Source: an uncultured Oscillospiraceae bacterium (GTDB lineage: Bacteria > Bacillota > Clostridia > Oscillospirales > Oscillospiraceae). Taken from it: 17,817 nt of DNA. Under the pieces are notes generated by a model, which saw only the letters and a program-made list of their open reading frames with translations, was not told the DNA's origin and did no database searches. Positions 7,352 to 15,445 of this stretch are shown piece after piece. Location: positions 1 to 17,817 of the forward strand of contig CAAETL010000110.1 of the NCBI GenBank assembly GCA_900758955.1, given 5' to 3'. A program made the translations under genes and the position numbers. Numbering within the stretch: position 1 is the stretch's first letter; every line of letters starts with the position of its first letter.

Positions 7352-7375
7352 GATCTCACGTCCTTTATCTTTTTA

Positions 7376-7404
7376 AGTGTAGTCGATTTTGAGAAGAAAA
7401 GCAA
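7376..7404 (-). promoter_or_regulatory. Sigma-A-like promoter of the Bro-N operon
   Basis: On the minus strand TTGCTT (7399-7404), a 17-nt spacer, then TACACT (7376-7381), 25 nt before the Bro-N start codon. Each box has four or five of six consensus bases. Confidence 0.5.
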
Positions 7405-7524
7405 GGAATCCGAGCTTGTCCTGCTTAAAGCGTGTTTCGGCAGAATCGATGAATGACCGCCTCTGTTTTTGTTGATTTTTCTGATGCTTACAATAAGCGC
7501 GGCGCTATCCAAGGGTAAAACGCG

Positions 7525-7578
7525 AAAAAAGCAATGCCTGCAAACCCGCATGAATACAGGCTTTTTCAGGCATTGCTT
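7525..7578 (-). terminator. Terminator after the sigK 3' part
   Basis: Perfect 12-bp arms AAGCAATGCCTG (7529-7540) and CAGGCATTGCTT (7567-7578) with a 26-nt loop, then a T-run on the minus strand (7525-7530 read as A on plus). On the plus strand an alternative inner hairpin GCCTG/CAGGC (7536-7561) is followed by TTTTT, so the site may work both ways. The stem begins only 12 nt after the last recognisable sigK codon. Confidence 0.68.
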
Positions 7579-7590
7579 ACAATACGCCGG

Positions 7591-7899
7591 GCGCGATACA
7601 TAGGACCTTGAAATCCCGCAGGCCGTTGCGATCTCCCGCTGGGTACGGGGGGTGTCGCTGTCCAAGCCGTAACGCAGACGGATTACCATCGCTTCCCGCG
7701 GCGTCAGACAGCGATCCACACAATTTCTGACCCGCAGCTGGGAGTCCCGCAGATCCAATACCTCCATCATGTTGTCCTCTACCTTAAGCACATCCATCAG
7801 GGATAAGGCGTTTCCATCCTTTCCTGAATCGATAACTTCAGAAAGAGATACCTCTCCCTGCACCTTACGCTGCCCGCGAAAATGCATCAGGATCTCATT
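7591..7899 (-). pseudogene. sigK: sigK 3' part (sporulation sigma-K, C-terminal portion), split from its 5' part by the skin-like element
   Basis: The minus strand reads NEILMHFRGQRKVQGEVSLS, a middle linker ISLIDVLK-like region (ALSMDVLKVED-like), then region 4: LTPREAMVIRLRYGLDSDTP and RTQREIATACGISRSYVSR, the -35-binding HTH. This is sigma-E/K family sequence starting exactly at the Asn of the E-N-E-I site. It has no start of its own; its partner is 16638-16853. The expected 'IEKKAL...' end is missing: after SYVSR (7591) the frame runs into a terminator stem, with no stop until 7189 inside the Bro-N gene. The 3' end therefore looks deleted or frameshifted. Confidence 0.82.
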
Positions 7900-7914
7900 T
7901 GCTATTCTCACCCA
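7890..7914. other. Left attachment junction of the skin-like element
   Basis: Plus strand: chromosomal GGATCTCA (7890-7897), crossover dinucleotide TT (7898-7899), then the element half-site TGCTATTCTCACCCA (7900-7914). The last codons of the recombinase gene and its TGA (7895-7897) overlap the site; the stop lies on the chromosomal side. Confidence 0.8.
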
Positions 7915-9595
7915 ATGGAACATCAAGCCATGTTTCCCATTTTAAGACTTTGCCGACATCGGTTTCTCCCAACAAATGTACCGTTGCCGTCTCCCCATCC
8001 CATACAACGGTTTTCACCACAGCACGAACGACACGCTTCTGCTGTTCCAAGCTCATCCGCTCGATTACTCCGGGAAACGAAGCTATGTTTTCACCAAGGT
8101 ATTGAAGTTTCTCCTCGGGCAAGGCGCCGCTTTGCATCTGCGCCTGCCATTCCGCCAGTTGCCGCCGCCCATTTTCTACCTGTATATGGAGTTTTTCAAT
8201 TTGTTCCATAATATAGCTTTCCGCGGCTGTGCCTTCCCCTCTTGCCAGTGTAGACACCAGCGCCTCGATTTCTCTTCGTTTTTCGGTCAATTGCTGCTCC
8301 AGTATATCATGTTCCTCCTCCTTGCCCGTAACTTGACTTAACAAATTTTTACTCCTCTTTTCCAATTGCCGGCAAAATTCGGGGAAATCCTCCGGCAACT
8401 GTTTTAATACATTTCGAATACCTCGATCCAAGAGGTTACCGCTGACACTGGGCATTTGGCAGCAGGCCCCCCGACTTCTCTCTTTCGTGGAGCAGAGGTA
8501 CGTATACACCCGTTCACCGCCAACCTCCTCACGCTGGGTCAGTTTCGGGCGCATATAATCCCCGCATGCGCCGCAGCGTAGCAGACCGGAGAGCAGGGCC
8601 ACGTGACTTCTGGGTTTCCGATATCCCTTGTCACGATTCTGCGCCAGCAGCTGTTGCGTTCTCACCCATTCTTCCCCGGAAATCAGGCCATCGTGCTTTC
8701 CCACTGAAACAATCCACTGGGTAATATCCCGCATTTTCTGGGCCTTGCCTGGTCTTTGCAGGGTGCGGTTATAAACCATCATGCCGTGTTTTCCATCAAA
8801 CTCCTCTGGTTTAGAGAACAGCTCCGCTTTTTCCTGCGTCAGATATTGATAGGCCGCCTCATCGGCTGTCAGGTATACGGGATTCATTAAAATGCCCTTA
8901 ATGGTGAAGCGACTAAACCGCTTCCCGTTTTTGCTTTCATAGCCATGCTGTAATAAATACGTATCCGTTTGGCTCAGGGAACCGGTCTCCAGAAAGGTAT
9001 GAAAAATCAGGCGGACCAAGTTTCCCTCCTCCGGCACCAACGTAAGCTTACAGGACCTGCGCACCTTTCCCTCTAAGGTAACCTGCCGAACCTCCTCCGA
9101 GGCGTAACCTGTGGGGGTGACACCTCCCAACCAACGTCCCGTTTTCGCCAATTCGTGCAAATTATCCCGAATTCGTTCGGCGATGGTCTCCCGTTCCAGC
9201 TGAGAAAACACCGAGGCAATGTACATCATGGCCCGCCCCAGAGGCGATTCCGTATCAAACTGCTCTTTGATGGAGACAAACGCCACGCCCATGTCATGCA
9301 GCTCCTCAATTAAGTTGGCAAAATCACTGATACTGCGGCTAATCCGGTCCAACCGGTAACATACGAGCACGGAAAAACGTCCTTCTCGGGCCTGCTTTCG
9401 CAGCATTTGAAATTGTGGGCGCTGCAAGGTACCGCCGGAAAATCCCTCATCTTCAAAGATAACGGCCTGATCCGCTGCCGTCTCTCCGTCCTGTTGCGCA
9501 ATGTACCGCCGGCAGAGCTCCACCTGGTTTTCGATGCTCTCCCCTTTGCCGGTAAATCTCGATTTTCTGGAGTAGATTGCATATTGTTTTTCCAT
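7895..9595 (-). CDS. Large serine recombinase of the sigK skin-like element (SpoIVCA-like)
   Basis: 566 residues in the order resolvase catalytic domain, recombinase domain, zinc ribbon, coiled coil. The nucleophile is Ser9 in IYSRKSR. The active-site arginines lie in YRLDRISRSISDF (80-92), and the E-helix region is VFSQLERETIAERI (129-142). The zinc ribbon uses Cys341, Cys344, Cys368 and Cys378/379, and residues about 405-490 form a coiled coil rich in K/E/Q. These enzymes cut and rejoin att sites at a 2-bp overlap and usually need a directionality factor for excision. The location inside sigK, ending at the left junction, marks it as the enzyme that would restore sigK. ATG 9595 has GGAGG 7 nt upstream. 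Its stop codon comes from chromosomal sigK sequence, so excision would extend the protein by 79 residues. All catalytic residues I looked for are present. Confidence 0.95.
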   Translation of the reverse strand: MEKQYAIYSRKSRFTGKGESIENQVELCRRYIAQQDGETAADQAVIFEDEGFSGGTLQRPQFQMLRKQAREGRFSVLVCYRLDRISRSISDFANLIEELHDMGVAFVSIKEQFDTESPLGRAMMYIASVFSQLERETIAERIRDNLHELAKTGRWLGGVTPTGYASEEVRQVTLEGKVRRSCKLTLVPEEGNLVRLIFHTFLETGSLSQTDTYLLQHGYESKNGKRFSRFTIKGILMNPVYLTADEAAYQYLTQEKAELFSKPEEFDGKHGMMVYNRTLQRPGKAQKMRDITQWIVSVGKHDGLISGEEWVRTQQLLAQNRDKGYRKPRSHVALLSGLLRCGACGDYMRPKLTQREEVGGERVYTYLCSTKERSRGACCQMPSVSGNLLDRGIRNVLKQLPEDFPEFCRQLEKRSKNLLSQVTGKEEEHDILEQQLTEKRREIEALVSTLARGEGTAAESYIMEQIEKLHIQVENGRRQLAEWQAQMQSGALPEEKLQYLGENIASFPGVIERMSLEQQKRVVRAVVKTVVWDGETATVHLLGETDVGKVLKWETWLDVPLGENSK

Positions 9596-9622
9596 CCTGC
9601 ATCCTCCCGTCTACAATGAATG

Positions 9623-9656
9623 AAAAAAGGAGTCCACCGCAGCTGCGGTGGGCTCC
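9623..9656 (-). terminator. Intrinsic terminator between the 57-residue gene and the recombinase gene
   Basis: Fourteen-base arms GGAGTCCACCGCAG (9629-9642) and CTGCGGTGGGCTCC (9643-9656) pair with one G-U and almost no loop. On the minus strand they are followed by six T (9623-9628). It lies 12 nt after the stop of the 57-residue gene and about 15 nt before the recombinase ribosome site. No room for another promoter remains, so recombinase expression would need read-through, or a promoter whose transcripts pass this hairpin. Confidence 0.75.
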
Positions 9657-9667
9657 TTCCGTTATAT

Positions 9668-9841
9668 CTACCGATTATTCCGGCCCAACGCCGTATGTAG
9701 AAGCGCCTTCTTCTGTTCCGCAGGACAGTTCAGGTCCCCGATTATTTCCGCCGCCGCCTGGCTGTGGATCTCGGCGATTTTCAGCGCCAGTCTCCGTTCT
9801 TCTTCAGACCCTGGCGCCGGCCCATTAACCACCAAACGCAT
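9668..9841 (-). CDS. Small 57-residue protein upstream of the recombinase; candidate directionality factor
   Basis: The protein begins MRLVVNGPAPGSEEERRLAL and is mainly helical and charged, ending ALLHTALGRNNR. I chose ATG 9841 because GGGGAGG stands about 9 nt before it. An in-frame ATG at 9925 (85 residues) has no clear ribosome site, and one at 9889 has only a weak one. It is the only small gene inside the skin-like element and lies directly before the recombinase on the same strand. In Clostridioides difficile the skin element encodes a small directionality factor needed for excision; by position this is the best candidate here. I see no sequence family that proves it. Confidence 0.6.
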   Translation of the reverse strand: MRLVVNGPAPGSEEERRLALKIAEIHSQAAAEIIGDLNCPAEQKKALLHTALGRNNR

Positions 9842-9957
9842 TGTCTGTCGCCTCCCCTGCTGGAACCCTATGCGAAACAACCGAAACATATCACCCTGTT
9901 CCAGTTGTTGTCGTTGGGTCGACATGACAAAAAGGTCTTGAATGAAAACATCTTATC

Positions 9958-9975
9958 TCGATCAGATCTATTCGA
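9958..9975. repeat. 18-bp imperfect palindrome in the divergent region
   Basis: TCGA, TC, AGATCT, AT, TCGA: outer TCGA boxes and the central AGATCT are exactly symmetric, giving 14 of 18 symmetric positions. It stands between the minus-strand small gene and the plus-strand cargo promoter, about 40 bp before the -35 box. It could be an operator. Confidence 0.45.
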
Positions 9976-10011
9976 TTAAATTATTTATTTTACTTTTCTT
10001 CTCGACAAATA

Positions 10012-10039
10012 TTGACATTTATCATCCGCATGCTATAAT
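10012..10039 (+). promoter_or_regulatory. Near-consensus sigma-A promoter of the cargo operon
   Basis: TTGACA (10012-10017), a 16-nt spacer, TATAAT (10034-10039), with an extended TG (TGCTATAAT). Transcription would begin about 10046, close to a short inverted repeat GCTA-AAAA-TAGC (10041-10052). That leaves a leader of about 80 nt before ATG 10128. Such a strong vegetative-type promoter suggests expression outside sporulation. Confidence 0.8.
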
Positions 10040-10127
10040 AGCTAAAAATAGCACTTTATGAAGTATTTAATTCTTATTTATATATTTACGATTAAATGTC
10101 ACAAGTGAAAAATGGGAGAGAACTGCT

Positions 10128-13100
10128 ATGAAATTTGCCTGGAAACAAACCACCTATACCCTACTGACGCTTGGCCTCCTCATGTCAACCAGTCTGATTC
10201 CCGTTCTGGGACTCAATCACACATTTGAACCCCAAATGATAGCAGATAACACAGAAACCGTTCGCTTCTGGTCCCGATTTGACTCCCTTGATGTGCCGAT
10301 TATAAGGCCCACAGGCGAAGCTCCTCTGGGACGCGTTCCTTCACCGACACGAAATGAATTCAGTTTGGTAGGCTGGTTTAAAGACATCTCCGAGCTGGGG
10401 GAAGATGAAGCCGGTTATTATACCGTCTTATCCGGCAGTTACTTTTTCGGCTCCCATCTGCGCCCACAATACCAGGGGGAGCCTGAGACCGCGGACTATT
10501 ACGCCGTGTGGGCAGATGCATCTTGTTACCAAGCGGCCGTAATTGATGAGGCCCATGGATCCGCCGCTGTTTATGAGGATCTGGATACCGCCGTCATGGA
10601 GGCCAAGAGTACCGGCGCCATTGTCAAGTTGCTGGCCGACGTAACCGCAGATACTGCACCCGTGATCTCCGTTAAGCAGGGGGAGACGCTGATCCTGGAT
10701 TTAAATGGCTTTGATCTGGAGAAGGCGGGCGACCCTACGGGCTATTTCTTCCTGGAAAACTGGGGAACTTTGACCATAGAAAACAGCGGCAATGAGACCG
10801 CACAGTTTCAAACTACAGGAGACGCGGGCGGCTGCCTGCTGATGAACCATGCCGATGCCGTTGTCCCCATGATTCAAGATATCGTGGTAGACGCCGGTTC
10901 CGCATTTGAAAATCACGGGACCATAGAAACCCTGCGTAACTGCGAATTTTTAATACGGGAAACCACCATAAATAGCGGTCAAATTCAAAATCTTTGCGCC
11001 GATTTTATTGAATCCGGCTTTCTAAACGGCGGTTCCTTCTTGTACAATACCGGTTTCCTCCATGTAACCGGGGGGTCTTTTACGTTTCGACATGCCGGTT
11101 CCGTTCTGCATGGCGGAGGCGCTGTCACGTTCCCCGACCACCAGGCTCTCCCCGCGCCCAATAGCCCTGACGATCCCTCCCTTTATGCCCCGGGCCGTTA
11201 CACACTGTCGCCCCTCGTCAGCGTCTCTTTCTATGACGAGGATGCCATTACGCTTCTGGGCGTCTACGAGGCGCCTCTCTCCGCATCCTTCCGCCCAGCG
11301 TTTCCTGGCGCCATCCCAACCAAGCCGGATGACAGTCAAAACGGCACCCTCTGTTCCTATCAATTTACAGGATGGAAAACGGCGGAGGGGGAGATCCTCT
11401 CCTCGGAAGAAATTGCATTGTTGAAGAAGGATACCAAGCTATACGCCGCTTACACAGCTGCAAAGCGCCCCCCTGTCGCCCAGGTGGAGAAAACCGTCTA
11501 TCCCTCCCTGTCGACGGCAATCCAGGCAGTTGTGGAGAGCGGTCAGCCAGGTACCATACAACTTCTTTCCAACATAGAAATTTTTTCTTCAGAAGATACC
11601 ATGTTCATTCCTCCAAACAGTGACATCACCCTCGATCTACAGGGGAAACGGATCAACCTGTCCCCCAACGTCTCAGCGCCTGTCATCGTAAACCAGGGCA
11701 CCCTGCTGTTGCGGAACGGCACAATTTGTTCTCAGTCCTCCCCTTGTCTCTCCATTCAAGACGGCGCCGTTATCCTTGAAAGCGGTCAGGTTGATGTCAG
11801 AGGGAAATCCTGCGCGGCCATCGAAGTATCCGGCGGTTCGTTGTTAATAAACGACGGGTACATTGTCGCCGCTGGGGCTGAAAGCTGTGGTCTTTCCGTG
11901 GGCGGCAGCGGAATTGTGACAATTGTGGGTAACGCCAAGGTTTCCGGGCAGGCCTCCGCGGTTCGGGTTCGGGAGGAAACCGCTACTGTGGTCCTGTCGG
12001 GGGGCTATTTCCGGGGTGGAATTCAGGGCGCGGTATCCTATGGCGACGGCATGTCCCTCTCTGCCATCAGTGATGAGGAGGGTTATTTCCATGTGGCGGC
12101 CCCACAACAGGAGAAGTTACCCCCGATCGTAACCGGTGACAGCGCCAGCGTTACTGTTCCGGAGGATATGCCTATTGAACCATTGTTCCCAGTGACCCTG
12201 TCGGCATCAACGGGAAGCGACGCTGTCAAGCACGCCCGAATTGTACTTCCCGCCAAGGTGGTTCAGCAGCTTGGCCTCACCCCTTCGCTCACGCTCCAAA
12301 CCGATATGGGGCATATTGTCTTTGACGCAGAGGCGCTGCAGGCAATGCTTGCGGGCGCTGGGCCAACGGGGGCTGCGGTTTCTCTATCCGAATTGAGTTG
12401 CTCACAGCTTCCGGAAGCCCAGCAAAACGCCGCTGAATCGGCCCAAAAAATCCTAGACATCTCCCTAACCAGCGGAGACAAATCTATTGATATTTCCCAC
12501 GGAACCGCCACAGTGCGCTTGCCATTTTCTCCGACAACGGGATTACGTCCCGAGGATTATTGCGTCTACTCTCTCTCCGATACTGGCGTGAAAACAGCCG
12601 TGCCTTTCCAGTATGGTGATGGAATGATCACATTTTTTGCTTCTCACTTTTCCATCTATTGTATCGATTCTCTACCCAGTTACCAAATTGTGCTATCCAC
12701 CGATCTTGCTCATTACAACGTTGGAGAGATCATTACTGCATCGGTTTGGAGCTCCTTTTCACAGGAAGTGAATGTAACCTCCTTTCAGTTCACCCCTTCC
12801 TTTGATCCTGACAGGCTGGAGCTCATCGAAGTCATCTCTGATCTTTCAGGCTGGACGGTGTCTCAGACCGGCATACCGATGTATTCGATCCAAGGAAAAG
12901 ACGTAGCCTTCAATTCTGAGCCAACCAGGATCGCCAGCATTTCGTTCCGCGTGAAGGACACGCCCTCCCTAAAAGACACCGTCATTTCACTGGCCGACGC
13001 CTCTATGTCGGCGCAAGGAACCATTTCCCCTTCTCAGATCACTGGCAAAGAGGTCGCATTGCATCACATTCAAGTGGTTCTGCAAGCCGACGACAACAGC

Positions 13101-15398
13101 GCCATTAATGGCCATTCCGCCCTGACTCTCTATGCCAAATACAACCAGGTGGGTCTCTACCAAACGCCTTATGCAGATCCGGTTACCAGCCTTCCGCTCA
13201 TCGCCAAGGAGGGGTACCGCCTGGCGGACCGGCATTGGACGGATGGCGCATCTGAATATGACAGCTTTGACGATCTTACAAACCGTTTATATACTCAAAA
13301 CGCCAGATTTACTGCACAAACCGTTAAAACCTGTACCATTTCTTTTACACCGGGAAGCAACGGAAGCTTATCCTCCTTTTCTCCGATGACAGTGGACGCC
13401 GGAACGCAGTTTTCTTCTGTCTCTCTGCCAAAACCCACGGGACAAAATGGGTATACCTTTACCGGATGGTATGCGGATGGAAAGCTAGTGGAACAGGATT
13501 GTACGATCACAGAAAACATTACCTTAACACCCCAATTTTCCGCCTTCCTCTTCAGGTTCAATTCCAGTTCACCCAACGCTACGCTGCACGTTTTGACTGG
13601 GTTAACAGAGGATCAGCAAGTCACTTATGGTGTCGACGTAACATTTCAGGTAACTCCTAATAAAAACTATTTTGTCTCCGAAGCTTCCTTTACTGTTGAA
13701 AACCAAACTCACATCCTCACGCCGGACGACAAAGGCCTATATACAATCTCCGGCGAGGATCTTCAAGGAGACGTAACGGTAAAAATCACAGCGCTCCCGT
13801 ACTGCACCCTTACCTTTGAAGCCGCCAAAGGGACTTCTATGACATCCGATACCGCCTACATAAAACCAGGGGCTACCGGACTTTATTCCGACATTACTTT
13901 CACCACTCCATTTTCTCCTCCCATGCCGACCGCCCTACCAGGATATCGCCTGGCGGAAGATACGCCCCAGGAACCGCTTTGGCAGGATGAAAGCGGCGCA
14001 GCCTACACAAGCTCCTCCCTCTCCAGTACAGGTTTTACAGAGTCGCAAACGCTGCGTCCGCGGGTCATTCCCACTTGGCGCGTAAGCTTTCAGGCGGATG
14101 AAGGCGGTACGCTGTCAAACGACATTGTTTTAACAGTTGATACTGGCGCGGCGCTGACTGTAGACCAGTTCCCCACTCCAGCAGCGCAAACCGGATATGT
14201 ATTCGACCGTTGGTTCCCTGATACCGAAACCTTAATCACACAAGATACCGTTTTTACCGCCCACTTTTGCAGAAATACTCACGCCATTGATTTTTGTGGT
14301 GACGAAGCCACTGTCTACCAGATCCTTTCCGGTGTGGAAGAGGGGCAAGCCCAGTATGGGCGTGATGTAACTTTCACCCTATCCATACCACCCGAGGATC
14401 AAGCCAGTGTCTTTTATACCGTTGGGGACAGCACCCACTCCCTCAAGGCAGTCGACGGAATCTATACCATTCCCGGCGCAGAAATTACGGGCCAAATCCG
14501 AGTCTTTGTTACCACTCAAGAAATGGTCACAGTTACCTTTCAGGCGGGCGAACATGGCAGTCTAACCGGCCCCGCCGTCATCACGGTTGAGAAGGGAGCT
14601 GTCCTCACAGCAGCCCAAATTCCAATTCCACAGGGGGCGGCTGAGTATCACTTTGTTTCCTGGTCGGCCAATGGCGCTGTGACCAATCCTGTGGGCTATT
14701 TGGTCACCGGGCCCATCACATTCACCGCTATCTTTGACAAGGGCTCCTTACCAGTCACTGTGCCGCCTGGGCTCACCGGGACTGCGTCGACGGCCTCTTA
14801 TGGCGTCCCCTTCACCTTCACACCTGGTTTTGAGGGGCACCTTGTCACCAATGTCTGCTACACCGTTGGAGGCGGCGAACTTCAGGCGTTACTCCCCAAT
14901 CCCGACGGTTCCTATACCATACCAGCGGACCAGGTCACGGGCCCCATTGCCATTACTGCTGACTTTGTCAAGGGCTCCATCACCTTCGTCTCCTACGAAC
15001 ACTATAAGGCAACACCACCCGGAAAACAGATGGTTGTCCTGAAGAGCGCGCAGTTGACAGACCGCCACTATATCCTGTCTGATGATACTCCGTTCTATTG
15101 GTCCCCTCTCTATGGCGCGTATGTGCGCTTTGTTGATGGGAAAGAAACTGCCGCCTCACTGGCCGCAAAGCTTACCACTACCTCCGGCCCCGCCGTCACA
15201 CTCAATTATCGTGGCGATCTCAATCAATCCGGAACTGTCACCCAGGACGACGGCAACTTAATTAACGATTTACTGCATGGCGTTTCCTCGCAGTTGGACG
15301 ACAAGCTGCGCCTCGAAATGGATGTAAATGGAAGCCTGTCTGTGACCACATCGGATATTCAGTGGATCTTTGACGCCTCCATCGGAAAGATCCGTTAG
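10128..15398 (+). CDS. Secreted 1,756-residue multidomain surface protein with C-terminal type-I dockerin
   Basis: A signal peptide covers residues 1 to about 29 (Lys start, then TLLTLGLLMSTSLIPVLG). Residues about 150-340 and 455-660 have repeated short strands typical of right-handed beta-helix proteins (for example GTLTIENSGN, GGSLLINDGY). Residues 850-985 resemble a cohesin-fold domain (VNVTSFQFTPSFDPDRLELI). From 988 on, three kinds of module alternate. InlB/Listeria-Bacteroides-type repeats lie at about 1067, 1315 and 1466, with GYTFTGWYADGK-like cores. Each is followed by a roughly 75-residue partner with 'YTI...G.V.V.' endings. The third kind is a GYRLA-type module. The end is a dockerin: calcium loops D1697-N1699-S1701-T1703-D1708 and D1732-N1734-S1736-S1738-D1743. 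It is followed after 47 bp by a cohesin-SLH gene, its probable anchor. A GGGAGA ribosome site precedes the start. Confidence 0.92.
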   Translation: MKFAWKQTTYTLLTLGLLMSTSLIPVLGLNHTFEPQMIADNTETVRFWSRFDSLDVPIIRPTGEAPLGRVPSPTRNEFSLVGWFKDISELGEDEAGYYTVLSGSYFFGSHLRPQYQGEPETADYYAVWADASCYQAAVIDEAHGSAAVYEDLDTAVMEAKSTGAIVKLLADVTADTAPVISVKQGETLILDLNGFDLEKAGDPTGYFFLENWGTLTIENSGNETAQFQTTGDAGGCLLMNHADAVVPMIQDIVVDAGSAFENHGTIETLRNCEFLIRETTINSGQIQNLCADFIESGFLNGGSFLYNTGFLHVTGGSFTFRHAGSVLHGGGAVTFPDHQALPAPNSPDDPSLYAPGRYTLSPLVSVSFYDEDAITLLGVYEAPLSASFRPAFPGAIPTKPDDSQNGTLCSYQFTGWKTAEGEILSSEEIALLKKDTKLYAAYTAAKRPPVAQVEKTVYPSLSTAIQAVVESGQPGTIQLLSNIEIFSSEDTMFIPPNSDITLDLQGKRINLSPNVSAPVIVNQGTLLLRNGTICSQSSPCLSIQDGAVILESGQVDVRGKSCAAIEVSGGSLLINDGYIVAAGAESCGLSVGGSGIVTIVGNAKVSGQASAVRVREETATVVLSGGYFRGGIQGAVSYGDGMSLSAISDEEGYFHVAAPQQEKLPPIVTGDSASVTVPEDMPIEPLFPVTLSASTGSDAVKHARIVLPAKVVQQLGLTPSLTLQTDMGHIVFDAEALQAMLAGAGPTGAAVSLSELSCSQLPEAQQNAAESAQKILDISLTSGDKSIDISHGTATVRLPFSPTTGLRPEDYCVYSLSDTGVKTAVPFQYGDGMITFFASHFSIYCIDSLPSYQIVLSTDLAHYNVGEIITASVWSSFSQEVNVTSFQFTPSFDPDRLELIEVISDLSGWTVSQTGIPMYSIQGKDVAFNSEPTRIASISFRVKDTPSLKDTVISLADASMSAQGTISPSQITGKEVALHHIQVVLQADDNSAINGHSALTLYAKYNQVGLYQTPYADPVTSLPLIAKEGYRLADRHWTDGASEYDSFDDLTNRLYTQNARFTAQTVKTCTISFTPGSNGSLSSFSPMTVDAGTQFSSVSLPKPTGQNGYTFTGWYADGKLVEQDCTITENITLTPQFSAFLFRFNSSSPNATLHVLTGLTEDQQVTYGVDVTFQVTPNKNYFVSEASFTVENQTHILTPDDKGLYTISGEDLQGDVTVKITALPYCTLTFEAAKGTSMTSDTAYIKPGATGLYSDITFTTPFSPPMPTALPGYRLAEDTPQEPLWQDESGAAYTSSSLSSTGFTESQTLRPRVIPTWRVSFQADEGGTLSNDIVLTVDTGAALTVDQFPTPAAQTGYVFDRWFPDTETLITQDTVFTAHFCRNTHAIDFCGDEATVYQILSGVEEGQAQYGRDVTFTLSIPPEDQASVFYTVGDSTHSLKAVDGIYTIPGAEITGQIRVFVTTQEMVTVTFQAGEHGSLTGPAVITVEKGAVLTAAQIPIPQGAAEYHFVSWSANGAVTNPVGYLVTGPITFTAIFDKGSLPVTVPPGLTGTASTASYGVPFTFTPGFEGHLVTNVCYTVGGGELQALLPNPDGSYTIPADQVTGPIAITADFVKGSITFVSYEHYKATPPGKQMVVLKSAQLTDRHYILSDDTPFYWSPLYGAYVRFVDGKETAASLAAKLTTTSGPAVTLNYRGDLNQSGTVTQDDGNLINDLLHGVSSQLDDKLRLEMDVNGSLSVTTSDIQWIFDASIGKIR

Positions 15399-15445
15399 GC
15401 ATCGCGTAATATAGGGATCTTCCCGAATCAAAAGGAGTGCTTTTC

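Noticed and set aside
7189..7926. Reading this whole 245-residue frame as one sigma factor gene
   Set aside because: Only 7591-7899 is sigma-like. The start overlaps recombinase codons and the end runs through a terminator and into the Bro-N gene on the same strand.
9668..9925. Longer 85-residue start for the small gene before the recombinase
   Set aside because: ATG 9925 lacks a ribosome site while ATG 9841 has GGGGAGG upstream; the longer form remains possible but less likely.
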